A stretch of DNA of 64,000 bases from Amphiduros pacificus (taxonomy: Eukaryota; Annelida; Polychaeta; Phyllodocida; Hesionidae): contig OX439004.1 in the NCBI GenBank assembly GCA_949316495.1, positions 17,405,267-17,469,266 of the forward strand, in the 5' to 3' direction. The position numbers were made by a program, and so were the translations under genes. Shown piece by piece: positions 1 through 11,200 of this stretch. Each line of letters opens with the position of its first letter. Position 1 is the first letter of the stretch. The notes below the pieces were generated by a model. That model was given only the letters and a program-made list of their open reading frames with translations, had not been told where the DNA came from and did not search any database.

Positions 1-14
1 AATACTCACCTTAA

Positions 15-1729
15 GGTGGTAACAAACCCTAGTGAACTTGCTGGCTGTGATCCTCAACATGATCACAAACAACCTCTTGCTGTGCAAAATCTATTCATTA
101 TTTTTTATTCAAATCTTCACCATTTACTAATCATACTTATAGCTAAACATAACAGAAAAAATTAAAGCAAAATAATAAATAGCTTTTTGTACAGATAAGA
201 CTCAACTCAGCAAAGTGAGTTGCACACATCACCGACTTTGAACTCCAATATCTCCATAAGTAGCAAACACAATCCCATGAAGTAGACATATTTAGAATCC
301 TTATAAGTTACCCAACAACTTTTGCATAATATTATGATATAGAAATTTATAGTTTTTATACAAATAGATGTTGAACTTAAAAACTTACCCTTTGCAATAT
401 CTGATAGTGACAAGAAATGGATAAGCAGACCAAGTTGATTCTCAGCAAACTAAATAAATCAACTTCTTATCTATCACATGTCTGTTTTTCATATTAAAAT
501 ATAGAGTAGAAGTATGAAAATAATGAACTTTATTGTAAGGTTGTGATAAAAAATAGTTTCTCTGTAAAAGGGAAAAAACCTCCCAGAGCTGAATTGTGTG
601 TTTAACAATCTGATAGAGAAGCTTGATTGGGGATTAAAATTGTATTGCAAAACTAACTACCCAATTGCACTAGGTGTGGAGACGGTCATGTTTGATTACC
701 ATTTGGCTCATGCAATCATGGTGTTTGTAGAATATAAAGTCTAATTCGGTGTATAAAAAGGCAAAGCATTTATCATAAATAATTTTTTATTTTCTATATC
801 AGACTTTTTCATATAAATTTTTATTTACACCATGCAACCAAAGGTGACAGGTCATGTGATCTTGGCATATCAAGATTGGTTATTGAATATTTAGTATAAT
901 TACATGCCAATACATTGACATGACACTTTATGAGCTTTGTTCATGAATTGACACTTGAGGACAATAGACAAGCTGACACATGACTGAACTGTTGATGTCA
1001 CTTACCTAGAGTGACAACAATTGCTTAGCATCAATAAGTGTGAAAGTGTCAGAAATATGCAGCAGTAAACTGACACTAAAATGCATGTATTTTGCTGCAC
1101 CTAATTTAACTTTGTGTCACATATTGGCACATCACAGTTGCCAACCTGTCGCAAGTACAAAGTTCACTACTGAGTTGATCTCACATAGTGTCATACTGAG
1201 TTGATCTCACATAGTGTCATACTCATAGCACTATCTTTCCTAGACATATTATCTTTAATTATAGATTTAAAAAATGAATAAATTTAATAAAAGGAAAAAT
1301 AAAAGAATTTATAATTTCTTCCAACAGATAATATTTCAAAACAATATTTTATTATTGAAGCAGCATGATTTCAGTGTTGTGGACATAACAGATTTATGTT
1401 TGATGTGCAGAACAATACATATAATTATAACTGTCCAATTAACTGTCTGATGTGGACTGTGTGCCTAACTGGTCACATAACAGTAGAATCCATATTTCTT
1501 GTACAGAAGCAATTAGTCCTGTGGGTTTAGTGACAGGATTAATAAAGCTATTGAAATCAAGTTTTGAGCAATAATTTTACAAACTCATCATTTTGGTCAA
1601 CTTTTAAACATCATATTGTGTTCAAAGTGTCACAACAGATGGATAAGACTGTCTACTTTTAGAATCAATAAAAAAAGAAAAATCGTCATCTGAAAGGTTC
1701 AACAGTTTTTGCTAGGGTTTGTTACCACC
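15..1729. mobile_element. Non-autonomous DNA transposon with TTAA target duplication (Kolobok- or piggyBac-like)
   Basis: The ends are perfect 18-bp inverted repeats: GGTGGTAACAAACCCTAG at 15-32 and its reverse complement at 1712-1729. Both are flanked directly by TTAA (11-14 and 1730-1733). TTAA duplications are typical of Kolobok and piggyBac elements. The two leading purines (GG) fit Kolobok better than piggyBac, whose ends usually begin CC. The 1.7 kb interior is AT-rich and has no long open frame, so the copy is non-autonomous. It includes a 29-bp direct duplication near 1176-1233. The right flank (TTAATGGCACTGAATGACC) recurs at 11564 without the insertion, giving a paralogous empty site. 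Superfamily assignment is inference. Confidence 0.75.
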
Positions 1730-1800
1730 TTAATGGCACTGAATGACCTTAATATGTAAGTGTACCGTTAAGAATCCATTTATTCATTCTTTTCAACGCT
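1730..1800. repeat. Dispersed repeat, copy 1 (interrupted by the TTAA element)
   Basis: The motif TTAATGGCACTGAATGACCT, followed by TTAATATG and a GTGT-type stretch then an ATTCATT-rich run, recurs at 11564 and, more diverged, at 18210. The family is not recognised. The transposon at 15-1729 sits at the TTAA that begins this copy. Confidence 0.55.
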
Positions 1801-1920
1801 ATTGAACGGTAATTACGCTGGGACCTTGCTATTTTAATAAGTTCCATGAAATTAAGTCTGTTCTAGCTAAAATGCTTGTAGAAAGAACCATAGAGGAGTC
1901 GGTTTTAAGTGATGTTGGTT

Positions 1921-2532
1921 TAGACACACTCCTATATTTCTCCTATATTTCATATTGGAATAGACACACTCCTATATTTCTCCTATATTTCATATTGGAA
2001 TAGACACACTCCTATATTTCTCCTATATTTCATATTAGAATAGACACACTCCTATATTTCTCCTATATTTCATATTGAAATAGACACACTCCTATATTTC
2101 TCCTATATTTCATATTGGAATAGAAACACTCCTATATTTCTCCTATATTTCATATTGGAATAGACACACTCCTATATTTCTCCTATATTTCATATTGGAA
2201 TAGGTCGTGGGTTCGAACCCCGGCCATGCCGGGATTGAATTCATGATACAATTTCCCACATGAGCTGAGGCCTGTGCCAAAGGGTTAACCCGTTGTCCTT
2301 GTAAATCTGTGACCGGGTGGGTTGTCATGTCAAGGACCTGCGACATGACAATTCAGTGAGGCAGCACTATATCTGCTACAAGTAGGTCTCATCACGAAAT
2401 AACTGAAATAATGTTGAAAGTGATGTAAAACCCCAAACAAACAAACAAACAAACAAACATATTGGAATAGACACACTCCTATATTTCTCCTATATTTCAT
2501 ATTGGAATAGACACACTCCTATATTTTTGAAG
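1921..2532. repeat. 40-bp minisatellite split by a SINE
   Basis: Seven units of 40 bp run from 1921 to 2200, each starting TAGACACACTCCTATATTTC and ending CATATTGGAA, with only a few single-base differences. About two further units lie at 2458-2532, after the SINE at 2204-2457. The array lies downstream (3') of the receptor gene. Confidence 0.95.
2204..2457 (+). mobile_element. tRNA-derived SINE, 5'-truncated
   Basis: The element starts inside a tRNA-like B box (GGTTCGAACCCC near 2210) and lacks the A-box half. It continues through a non-tRNA body and ends in (CAAA)n. It is homologous to the minus-strand copy at 37315-37625. A 13-bp target duplication, CATATTGGAATAG, lies at 2191-2203 and 2458-2470. 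Because the 40-bp array resumes with these bases repeated rather than in phase, this is a genuine duplication. The 5' truncation fits LINE-driven reverse transcription. The (CAAA)n tail and body resemble SINEs common in molluscs (inference). Confidence 0.85.
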
Positions 2533-4565
2533 ATCAACCCGAATCTATCGGTTGTCGGTATTGAATAGAAAAACACATTTAATTGGATGTATTGATTTTC
2601 ATCAGTGAAGGAATATTTTGATGTGCCAGAGTTACAAAAATGTTAAAAGTTATTTGATAATGTAGACACTTTGATAATATCGTTTTTGAAACACATATGT
2701 CTATATTCAGTTTTAAGGGTGTAGCTCTTAGTTATGCAATTATTCATTCATTCCAACACCATTAAGGCTTTTTTCATACTTTTATTCATGTTAAATATAT
2801 CAAAATATTTGACAATAGTGAAGGGGATTTAAGATGGTTAATGATATATAAAACTGTACAGTGTATCCCAGTTTATATGATATATTTAGGCATATAGATG
2901 ATGTCCATTTTGTATTTTGACAAACAGGGGCGTAGAGCCATATATCGTAGATAAATATTCTCTGACATCACCATGCTTATCATAATCCGGGTAAATGGCG
3001 GCCATATTTTCTTATATATTGAATATCTGTACCATTGTCGTGAGACATCTCCAGACTTCATAGTAATGTTATATCATCACTAGAAATGGCAGACATAGGG
3101 ATATAACTTTTTTACTACTCAATATACATCTACAAATGATATGTGATCGAATGTCAACCTTCTTAAGCTATTTTGATCAAATATTGCCAGTGACCTTGAA
3201 GTGACCTTTCAATGACCTTGAAAATAGAAAGCCTATTTCCACGAAACTATCTACATGTTTTATTATCCTATCATCTACATCTTTCAAATACGAGCTCGTA
3301 GAGTCCTTATTCATCAAAATCTGTTCATAATTAACAATTTGAGAGCAATTTATAGTTTTATGGTCAATCTATAAGGGAAAACAGAGGAAAATACTATAAT
3401 ACTAAGTTTTTTTAAAATAATATAATAATGCCAGCTTATTGGGGGTTAGTTTATGAAAATATATAGAATACTGCACAGAAAAACACATTAATACTAAAAA
3501 TAAATTGAAAAAAAAGTCCGTCAATTTCAAGATTTATTATGAAGCTAAAATGATTAAAAATAGCTTAAATCGGTAGGGTTACAAAAGTGACAAATTGACG
3601 GACTTTAATTTGACCTCACATTTATTTTTGAGGTATTATATAAATCAAATATTAATCTAATTTCAGAAAATAATCAGCAATAAGTTGCTCTTATCATAAT
3701 AATACCTAAAAAAGAAGAAATATTCCCTGAAAAATATGAAAAAATTAGCATGAATAGAAATTATTGAAAAAAATAAAAAATATATTGAATGTAGAGTCAA
3801 TTGGGTTATAACATTTAGTAGCTGATGTATTTCTAAAAAAATACATATATTTAATTTTTTTCAGCAATATGAGGAAGTTAGTGAAATCCTTTTATGAATA
3901 TGTCTATGAAACACATCACTAAAAGTGGCCAATCATTAAAATGGCCTATGACCCCTTTTACTATTTGGATAATTCCATGCCCATTTCCTTTAAATACTAT
4001 TTTTTGGATAATTTTTGAAAAAAATGGCATTCTGTGTGGTTGATTTGGTTAATGGAAGTCGAGCACAGCCAATATTACATGTCACTGAAAGTACTCTGCA
4101 GGGTGCTTTCTGGACGTCCGCTCCTCCCACTGCTATAAACCCGTTACATGCGCTATGTCACTCATTCTCGCTGATGGGCCACGACTTTCAGGTGATATTT
4201 GGTATGCTGTACCCTCTTTCATTTCGTAAGAAGATTGCTCAAAAAGTATAACTTTGATTATTTGGCTTCCTGGGACAAGGCACAGCATTACATTATATTT
4301 ATCTACAAATTGAAGAATAGTTCACAAATACTGTTAGTAGGAGTAAGCAAATTGAAGACCTGCTCGGATATTATCAAAATTGGCTCTGATAAATTGATGC
4401 TGTCCTTTTTCAGGGAATCTATAATGAAGATAACTGATAGAAATTGTTCATTACAAACCAATATATCTGACAGGAAGAATAAATTTGCTGTCATGTAAGC
4501 ATCACATACAAGTTGGATATAGTGTCAAAGCAAATATTTGACAGTCATGTATATACAGCATTATT
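2533..4565. other. Non-coding, AT-rich downstream region
   Basis: No supported gene. Short open frames here lack splice signals or recognisable domains. The only structured element seen is a row of three TGACCT half-sites at 3191-3218. The last ~80 bp before the stop codon of the receptor gene would be its 3' UTR. Confidence 0.6.
3191..3218 (-). promoter_or_regulatory. Three nuclear-receptor half-sites, each spaced by 5 nt
   Basis: TGACCT occurs at 3191-3196, 3202-3207 and 3213-3218, with five-base spacers. On the minus strand this reads AGGTCA-N5-AGGTCA-N5-AGGTCA, the DR5 arrangement bound by RAR:RXR-type receptors. Two of the sites extend to TCAAGGTCA, the monomer site of NR5/ERR receptors. 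Sites of this kind also occur by chance inside dispersed repeats, so function is unproven. Confidence 0.35.
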
Positions 4566-4571
4566 TTTATT
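4566..4571 (-). terminator. Candidate polyadenylation signal AATAAA of the receptor gene
   Basis: TTTATT on the plus strand reads AATAAA on the minus strand, about 75 bp beyond the stop codon at 4647-4649. This would make a short 3' UTR. Other AATAAA-like matches lie further on in this AT-rich sequence, so the choice is tentative. Confidence 0.35.
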
Positions 4572-4646
4572 TTCTAAGATGGAGGCGAAGCAGACAGCGA
4601 GATTTATAAAAGCATTTTTTTTCTATAAAACAAATGATAATTTTGA

Positions 4647-5268
4647 TCAAGTGGGGCATTTTCCCGAGGTGTTGATTGTCACGGTGCTGTCCACAATGTC
4701 GGCAGGACAGGACGCCCTTGTGTTTGTTTTGCGCCCTGTCCCATAATCCACAACTGTGAATTTAATTTCTCCACCTGAACCACGTGACCCCCTCAAGCCC
4801 GCGAGGTGGCACTTGGGTTTGTTCGCTCTCCCGGGCAGGGTGGAAGCTATCACACAATCTTTGTTATGACATTTGTACGTCGATTCTGGATCTAAATCAA
4901 AATATTGAGGTGCATAATCCGAGTGAATCCCGCTATCAGGGGGAGAAAAAGTTTCAAATGTATGTACAGCATGTTTATGCTCAGCTTGTGGGCTATCAAA
5001 CATATGAGCTGGACATCTCGGATCACGTGACTGGTTGACGATGTTCTCGCGATCATACATAACATCCGGGAAATTAGAAAGTAGCCGCATAGATGCGTAT
5101 TCATTTTCCTTGAGAGTAGGGTCCTTTTGCGTCATCACGATAGCGTTGGGTTGAAATCCAACTTGTTCTTGGGGTATTGGCTTTATTAAATGAATGTCGC
5201 GGATATTTTCATCACTGCTGTCATCGTAATTTGTCGTTTGGTTTCCTCGCCTTGGCCTTAGCGTTTGT
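4647..5268 (-). CDS. Receptor exon 8: cytoplasmic tail and stop codon
   Basis: The acceptor CTTACTTTTCCAG is followed by A|CAA ACG, which completes the lysine codon begun by the transmembrane exon (AA|A). The exon gives 206 residues ending ...NTSGKCPT and a TGA stop at 4647-4649. The tail starts with a basic stop-transfer stretch (KKQTLRPRRGN). It has acidic and Ser-rich segments, and no catalytic domain. Motifs seen are YASM (5088-5099; YxxM class, PI3-kinase SH2 sites when phosphorylated), DSGIHS (4920-4937; beta-TrCP phosphodegron class) and YFDL just after it (YxxPhi class, clathrin adaptor binding). The Cys-containing distal tail matches no domain I know. Confidence 0.93.
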
Positions 5269-8200
5269 CTGGAAAAGTAAGAAGAAAACATTTTCATTTT
5301 CATTTGCCCTTCAAAACTAAAATCAGAGGTATTTAAAACATGTTTAAATATATCTGCTTAAATGGACACTATAGCCTTATATATGACATATATATAGCTG
5401 GTCGTTAACATTATTGCAAGATTATAAATATGCCAGTAGTTTAAGATCTGGCATCCTGTTAATCCCATCTGTTTAACACAATACACGCTTTTAGCGTGAA
5501 AGTGGGTAAGGGGACGTCGATGAAGCCTGATTGGGGACTAAGAGGACCTCCAATGAAGCCTTAATGTGGAGTAAGGGGACGTCAATGATGCCTGAATGGG
5601 GACTAAGTGGACCTCCAATGAAGCCTTAATGTGGAGTAAGGGGACGTCAATGAAGCCTGAATGGGGACAAAGAGGACCTCCAATGAAGCCTGAATGTGGA
5701 GTAAGGGGACGTCAATGAAGCCTGAATGGGGACTAAGAGGACCTCCAATGAAGCCTGAATGTGGAGTAAGGGGACGTCAATGAAGCCTGAATGGGGACTA
5801 AGAGGACCTCCAATGAAGCCTGAATGTGGAGTAAGGGGACGTCAATGAAGCCTGAATGGGGACTAAGAGGACCTCCAATGAAGCCTTAATGTGGAGTAAG
5901 GGGACGTCAATGAAGCCTGAATGGGGACTAAGAGGACCTCCAATGAAGCCTGAATGGGGAGTAAGGGGACGTCAATGAAGCCTGAATGGGGAGTAAGGGG
6001 ACGTCAATGAAGCCTGAATGGGGAGTAAGGGGACGTTAGTGAAGCCTGAATGGGGAGTAAGGGGACGTTAGTGAAGCCTGATTGGGGAGTAAGGGGACGT
6101 CAATGAAGCCTGAATGGGGAGTAAGGGGACGTCAATGAAGCCTGAATGGGGAGTAAGGGGACGTCGATGGAGCCTAAATGGGGAGTAAGGGGACGTCAAT
6201 GAAGCCTGAATGGGGAGTAAGGGGACGTCAATGAAGCCTGAATGGGGAGTAAGGGGACGTCAATGAAGCCTGAATGGGGAGTAAGGGGACGTCAATGAAG
6301 CCTAAATGGGGACTATGACGCACTTTTGTAAGAAACTTGTTTAAATAAAAAATACTGCCTCAAATGATGAAATTGATTATCATGCAATTACAATCTTTAG
6401 CGCAGATAATGCCGATTGTTTATTTTATTTGATATGAAATATTTCGAACAAGAAATATTTCAAAGTTACAGTATTTAAAAAGAGAAATGTCACTTTTCTC
6501 AATATCTGACATAATAAATGCGGGCCTTATGACAGGATTACTCGACAACAGAGGGCGCCAGCACCACTGTCAAAACTGACTGTGATCAGCTTCTGATGAA
6601 GGTATGATGCACACATTGTTCATGTTTTCAGTGTATCTGTCGAGAAAATGAATAATGTAAACCAATATATGCGTAATATGTAATTTGATATATGACAGAC
6701 TGAAATTAGACATAGTAAGATTCTTTTCAAAAAGTGTTCTCGAGACCGAGTTTTAAATCCAGTGTTTCGGGGCAACTTTCCGAACACCCTATGAAAGGTG
6801 AAAATAAAACGTGAAATGAACATAGAGATTAGAAATTGCGAAAGTCAAATCCTCCATATACATACAATAATAATTTATCTAAGACTGAAATACAAGCCTT
6901 AAAAAATCCAACCAACATTTGGTTGTTCTTTGAGAAATATCTGAATTATTTCCCTCCTAAAAGATGTTAGTTGAAAATGTTTTTGTACAAAAAGCTCTCG
7001 ATTACGCTTCACATTTTGATGACGAACCTTTATGCGGTGACAATGCTGTATCGGATATCTAATTTTGTTGTAGTTCCACTTTTGTATCAGATTTCAAACA
7101 CTGATGGCAACGTCATATCTGTGACCGTGAGGTGGTGACAATGCCAGATCAGATAGCTGCTTTTGAGTCAGTGACAATGCCAGATCAGATAACTGCTTTT
7201 GAGTCAGTGACAATGCCATGCACACCAGAAAACTGCTTTTGAGTCAGTGACAATGCCATGCACACCAGAAAACTGCTTTTGAGTCAGTGACAATGCCATG
7301 CACACCAGAAAACTGCTTTTGAGTCAGTGACAATGCCACATCAGGTAGCTAATTTTGAGTCAGGGACAATGGCATGTGGGAATATCTTTGTGGGGATAGT
7401 AGGTTTCAAATTATGCTTGGATGACAATTGAGTATTAGTATTCTTGACATTCTTTGAATTTTTGTGAAGAAAAAAAAAATCTATATTTTCCGCAAAGTAT
7501 CGCTTTATTATCCCAGACGATAAAACCAGGGAACTTTTTTTTATCTTTGGCTAGATTTGAAATGGTACAAATGCCAAGATGCAGGAGGAATAAAACACGT
7601 AAAAGCACACTCGTGGCTTTAGCCTCAGTCACACATTCAGGTTTTTAGTGTCCTTGACTGGACCATTACCATTTAAAATTTGTCAAACGTCTGCACAATA
7701 TCCACTCCAGGGAACAAGCCGGATCAGGGTGGACAGGCCATCCACCCCTCCATCTGGGGGCTCAGTTTGGTTTACAGTTATCTGTTAATTGCCCTGTTGC
7801 ATCAAGCAATTTGTCTTAATTCATATCATCACCAATTAACAACCAGGGTTCATTTTATGTAACTCCAGTTATAAGGGAAGCTAGATATAGCCTGCACCAG
7901 GTATAAAGCACACAAAACAATTATTTTGCTGGCCACATGTGTGAGCCAGACCAACTTCTGTCAAACTTTAACTTTCTCTAATCTGTGCAATTGACTGAAA
8001 GATAGTGACCAGCATTTTGACACATATCAGTGTTGTGACATATTCTTTGTGTAAAATGTGTATATTGCATACAATTGATACACATACTAGCTAATGAATA
8101 TTTTTACTGTGTTATATTGAAATAACTTATCTATAGTTGTATTACATTAAGTGGTGAATTAGGTGTCAAAATAATTTGTTCTGATTACTGAGGGAAAATC

Positions 8201-11200
8201 AAAGCTGTGAGATGCCAGGTGTCAGTCAGAGATAGCTAGTCAGTGTTGGGTCTCTGATCACACTGTAAGCGTGAAATGCCAGCTGTCAGGCAGATTGGGG
8301 TGTGAGATGCTAACAGGGCAAATCTCCTGATTGACACTGGCTGTGATTGACTATATACTGTTAACAAGGTAAAATCAACTATTAGAAGCAGATCATGTCA
8401 TCTTACCATAAGCAAGTATGATGTTGGCATGATTAATTTACACAAAAAATAATGTCAGTAAATATGACACCCAACATTTATGAGGCTATAAAACCTCACA
8501 CCAACAACATCATTATCATTCTATAAGGAAAGCCAGAAGAATGTGCTACATTATGCACCATGGCAGCTTTGTCCAAACTGTTCAACATCATTGAATCAGA
8601 TGATGGTAACTGGGTGGATCTTGAGGATTTTTTTACCTATCTCAATGCGGAGTATCAGACTTATGACAAATGCAAAAAAGTGCGCCGTAGGCAAATATTG
8701 AATGATGGCAAGTGTTTCAAAAATGGATCTAAAGTCTCTCCTGAAATGTCACAAGTAGACTGGGTTGTCAACAACATGTCTGCTGGAGAGAACATTGTCA
8801 GTGTAGTCACATCTGGGGACATTGATGCTGTGATTGCTCACATATTTGCCATCTCCTTGAAGTGTCCCCGAAGAAATGATGGATCCTTTCCATGTGAAGT
8901 ACATGTATTCCTGCAGAAGCCTGGGAGACGTTATGACATTTATAATGTCACCAGCATCATCCACAAGCTGGAACACAAGTATGGTCCCCAGGGAGGTGTG
9001 AAAGCAGCAGCTGTTCTCTGTATGGGAGGCAATGACTTCCTGCCGGGGTACTTTGGCATCTCACATCTGGCCATAGCCTCACTAGCTATGAACAATGCTT
9101 ACTTCTGCCAGAGGCTCATCTCTGTTAGAGATGGACATGTGACCCTAAATACCGAAATATACCTGGAGCTCATCAAATTCTTGTATTGTCCAAAGAGACT
9201 CAATGCTGCAGAAACACACATCAATGATGTACGCATTGCTACCATCCAAACACAGAAGGCAGGAAAGCTGCAGCGCCTTTACAGGAATCCCCAGTTGTGG
9301 ATGCCTCCTGTCACAGCACTGGTTGAGATGGCCAAGCTCACAAATCTTCAGCTGAGCTATCTCATGACTGCTGGAGATCCCGAGGCTGTTCTACCTCACT
9401 TCCTGACCCCAGGTTGCCTTGTGAAATCTGCACAGGGAAATGTCAGTTTTTATTTGGGACCTCATTCACATGTAGAAGAAGCAGCCATCATACGCCAAGC
9501 AAGCCAGAAGAGGCCAGCACCGACAACCAGTCACAATGAATGTGACACCAAACGAAGGAGAATAACAAAGAGAAAGCTGAACCTGTCATAAAAATGTGAC
9601 AATGTTAGTGTATGATAATAAATGATGATAAAAGATGATTTGTATATAAAATGATGATTTGTGTATAAAATGATGATTTGTATATAAAATGATGATTTGT
9701 ATATAAAATATGGAAGTGATATGTATGTAACGTATCCTTATGATATCAAAATATTAAATGATCATTTATATATAGAAATGATAAGGAATGAAATATGTAA
9801 CTTATTCTTATACAAAATATGGTAACTATGGTATACAAAATATGGTGCTAATATTTTCAATCATCTGTATATATAAAAATACAATAATAATTTATATTGA
9901 TGAAATAAAAATAAAGTTAACTTTTTTCAAAGTGGCAAATTCTTCTGTCTTGTCTCTAACAATTATTACACTACAGTCAAATTCAGCTTTGACTGGTTAG
10001 CACAAAATGCATCTCCCTGGTACAAGTGTCAAAATTAGCTTCCCAGTACCATGTTTAGATCAGGCAATTAAGTCACTGGCTGGCCAGGTAATTGGCAAAT
10101 ATGCTGTTCTTAATTTAGATGACCTAGTTAATTGCATGTGTACTGAGGAATTTAAGCAACTGACTGTCATCACTACCATAATGCTAAAACCACAGACAGG
10201 GGGTTGTTATGATAGGAATTCAAAATCACATTTTTTGCCTGGGACCCGGCTTGTTCCCTGGAGTGTATCGTGTGATTTGTGGTGGAAAATTCCACCACAA
10301 CAATCAGATATTGTTCAGGAGCGTCCAGATTCAGCTGTCAAATGCGATCCACGGGACACAGTCCAAAAACCGTCCAGAAACAGAGAACATTGCTACGATT
10401 TGGATTCGATACAGCAGAATCTACCACAATTGTAATCCGACAAGACAAATTTGGCTGAGTTTCCAGAATGCACCGGGTTGCACCTATTAACAGGAATGCT
10501 TGGCCAACCTCTCTACACCTTTTATGATCCCTAGAACTCTGTTAGGAACGTTCAGACACTGATAGTCCAATGATAGGGCATTACAAATGTCATTTGGGAA
10601 AGTATTCCAACTTTTTCACTTGGCGTGTACATGTAGTGGCGTCTAATCTCGAACCAGAATAGGCATCGTGACACTTGTTGGTGGGTAGTTTCGGCTGCAC
10701 ACCTCAATGACCAATCAACGCATGGAATTCCGCACACTGTCCACCAGAGGCACACGCAAGTTCACCATGTCGCCCTCTGGTGGAGTTTGGGAATTCCGGG
10801 GTATGTGCGCATGCGTGCAATGATGCAGATGCCAAATTATTAAGCAGATGTTACTTATGAATTAATTTTTAACTTTCTTAAATGGCACTTATACATATAA
10901 AATATACTTATAATTTATTAACTTTAGAGTTGGTTCTTCAAATTATTTTGTGCGAATGCACTGAGCTCAAAGTTATTGCTTTTAGATCATCTTAATCTTT
11001 ATAAACACCAGCAGTGTACCCTGGTATTGTTTTTTCATGCCATTACAATGGAGCATTTTGCCTAATGTTGCATTTGAAAGTGCCCGTGAGAACGCACAAG
11101 GCACTAATTAATCTGTGTACACATCGCAGTCCGTAACCAGTTGACTAATATTTGTCCTGTCCACCTCTAATCTGTAACTATGTAACACTGTCTGTAACCT

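Larger units (their letters stand above)
7703..10265 (+). mobile_element. DNA transposon with 20-bp TIRs and a nuclease ORF (Academ-like, internally deleted)
   Basis: Perfect 20-bp terminal inverted repeats are CACTCCAGGGAACAAGCCGG at 7703-7722 and its complement at 10246-10265. TATC sits immediately outside both ends (7699-7702 and 10266-10269) and is read as a 4-bp target duplication. The 2563-bp element holds one open frame (8560-9591) for a FEN/XRN-type nuclease. Academ transposons are known for 3-4 bp duplications and for a transposase that carries an XPG-type nuclease domain. The rest of such a protein is absent here, so this looks like a deletion derivative. It sits in the last intron of the receptor gene, in opposite orientation. 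Boundaries are seen directly; the superfamily is inferred. Confidence 0.65.

Noticed and set aside
2204-2225. A functional tRNA gene at the GGTTCGAACCCC box
   Set aside because: Only a B-box is present, with no A box or cloverleaf; the sequence continues into a SINE body with a CAAA tail.
4784-5104. Plus- and minus-strand frames overlapping the receptor tail exon
   Set aside because: Shadows of exon 8, which is fixed by the acceptor, phase and domain order.
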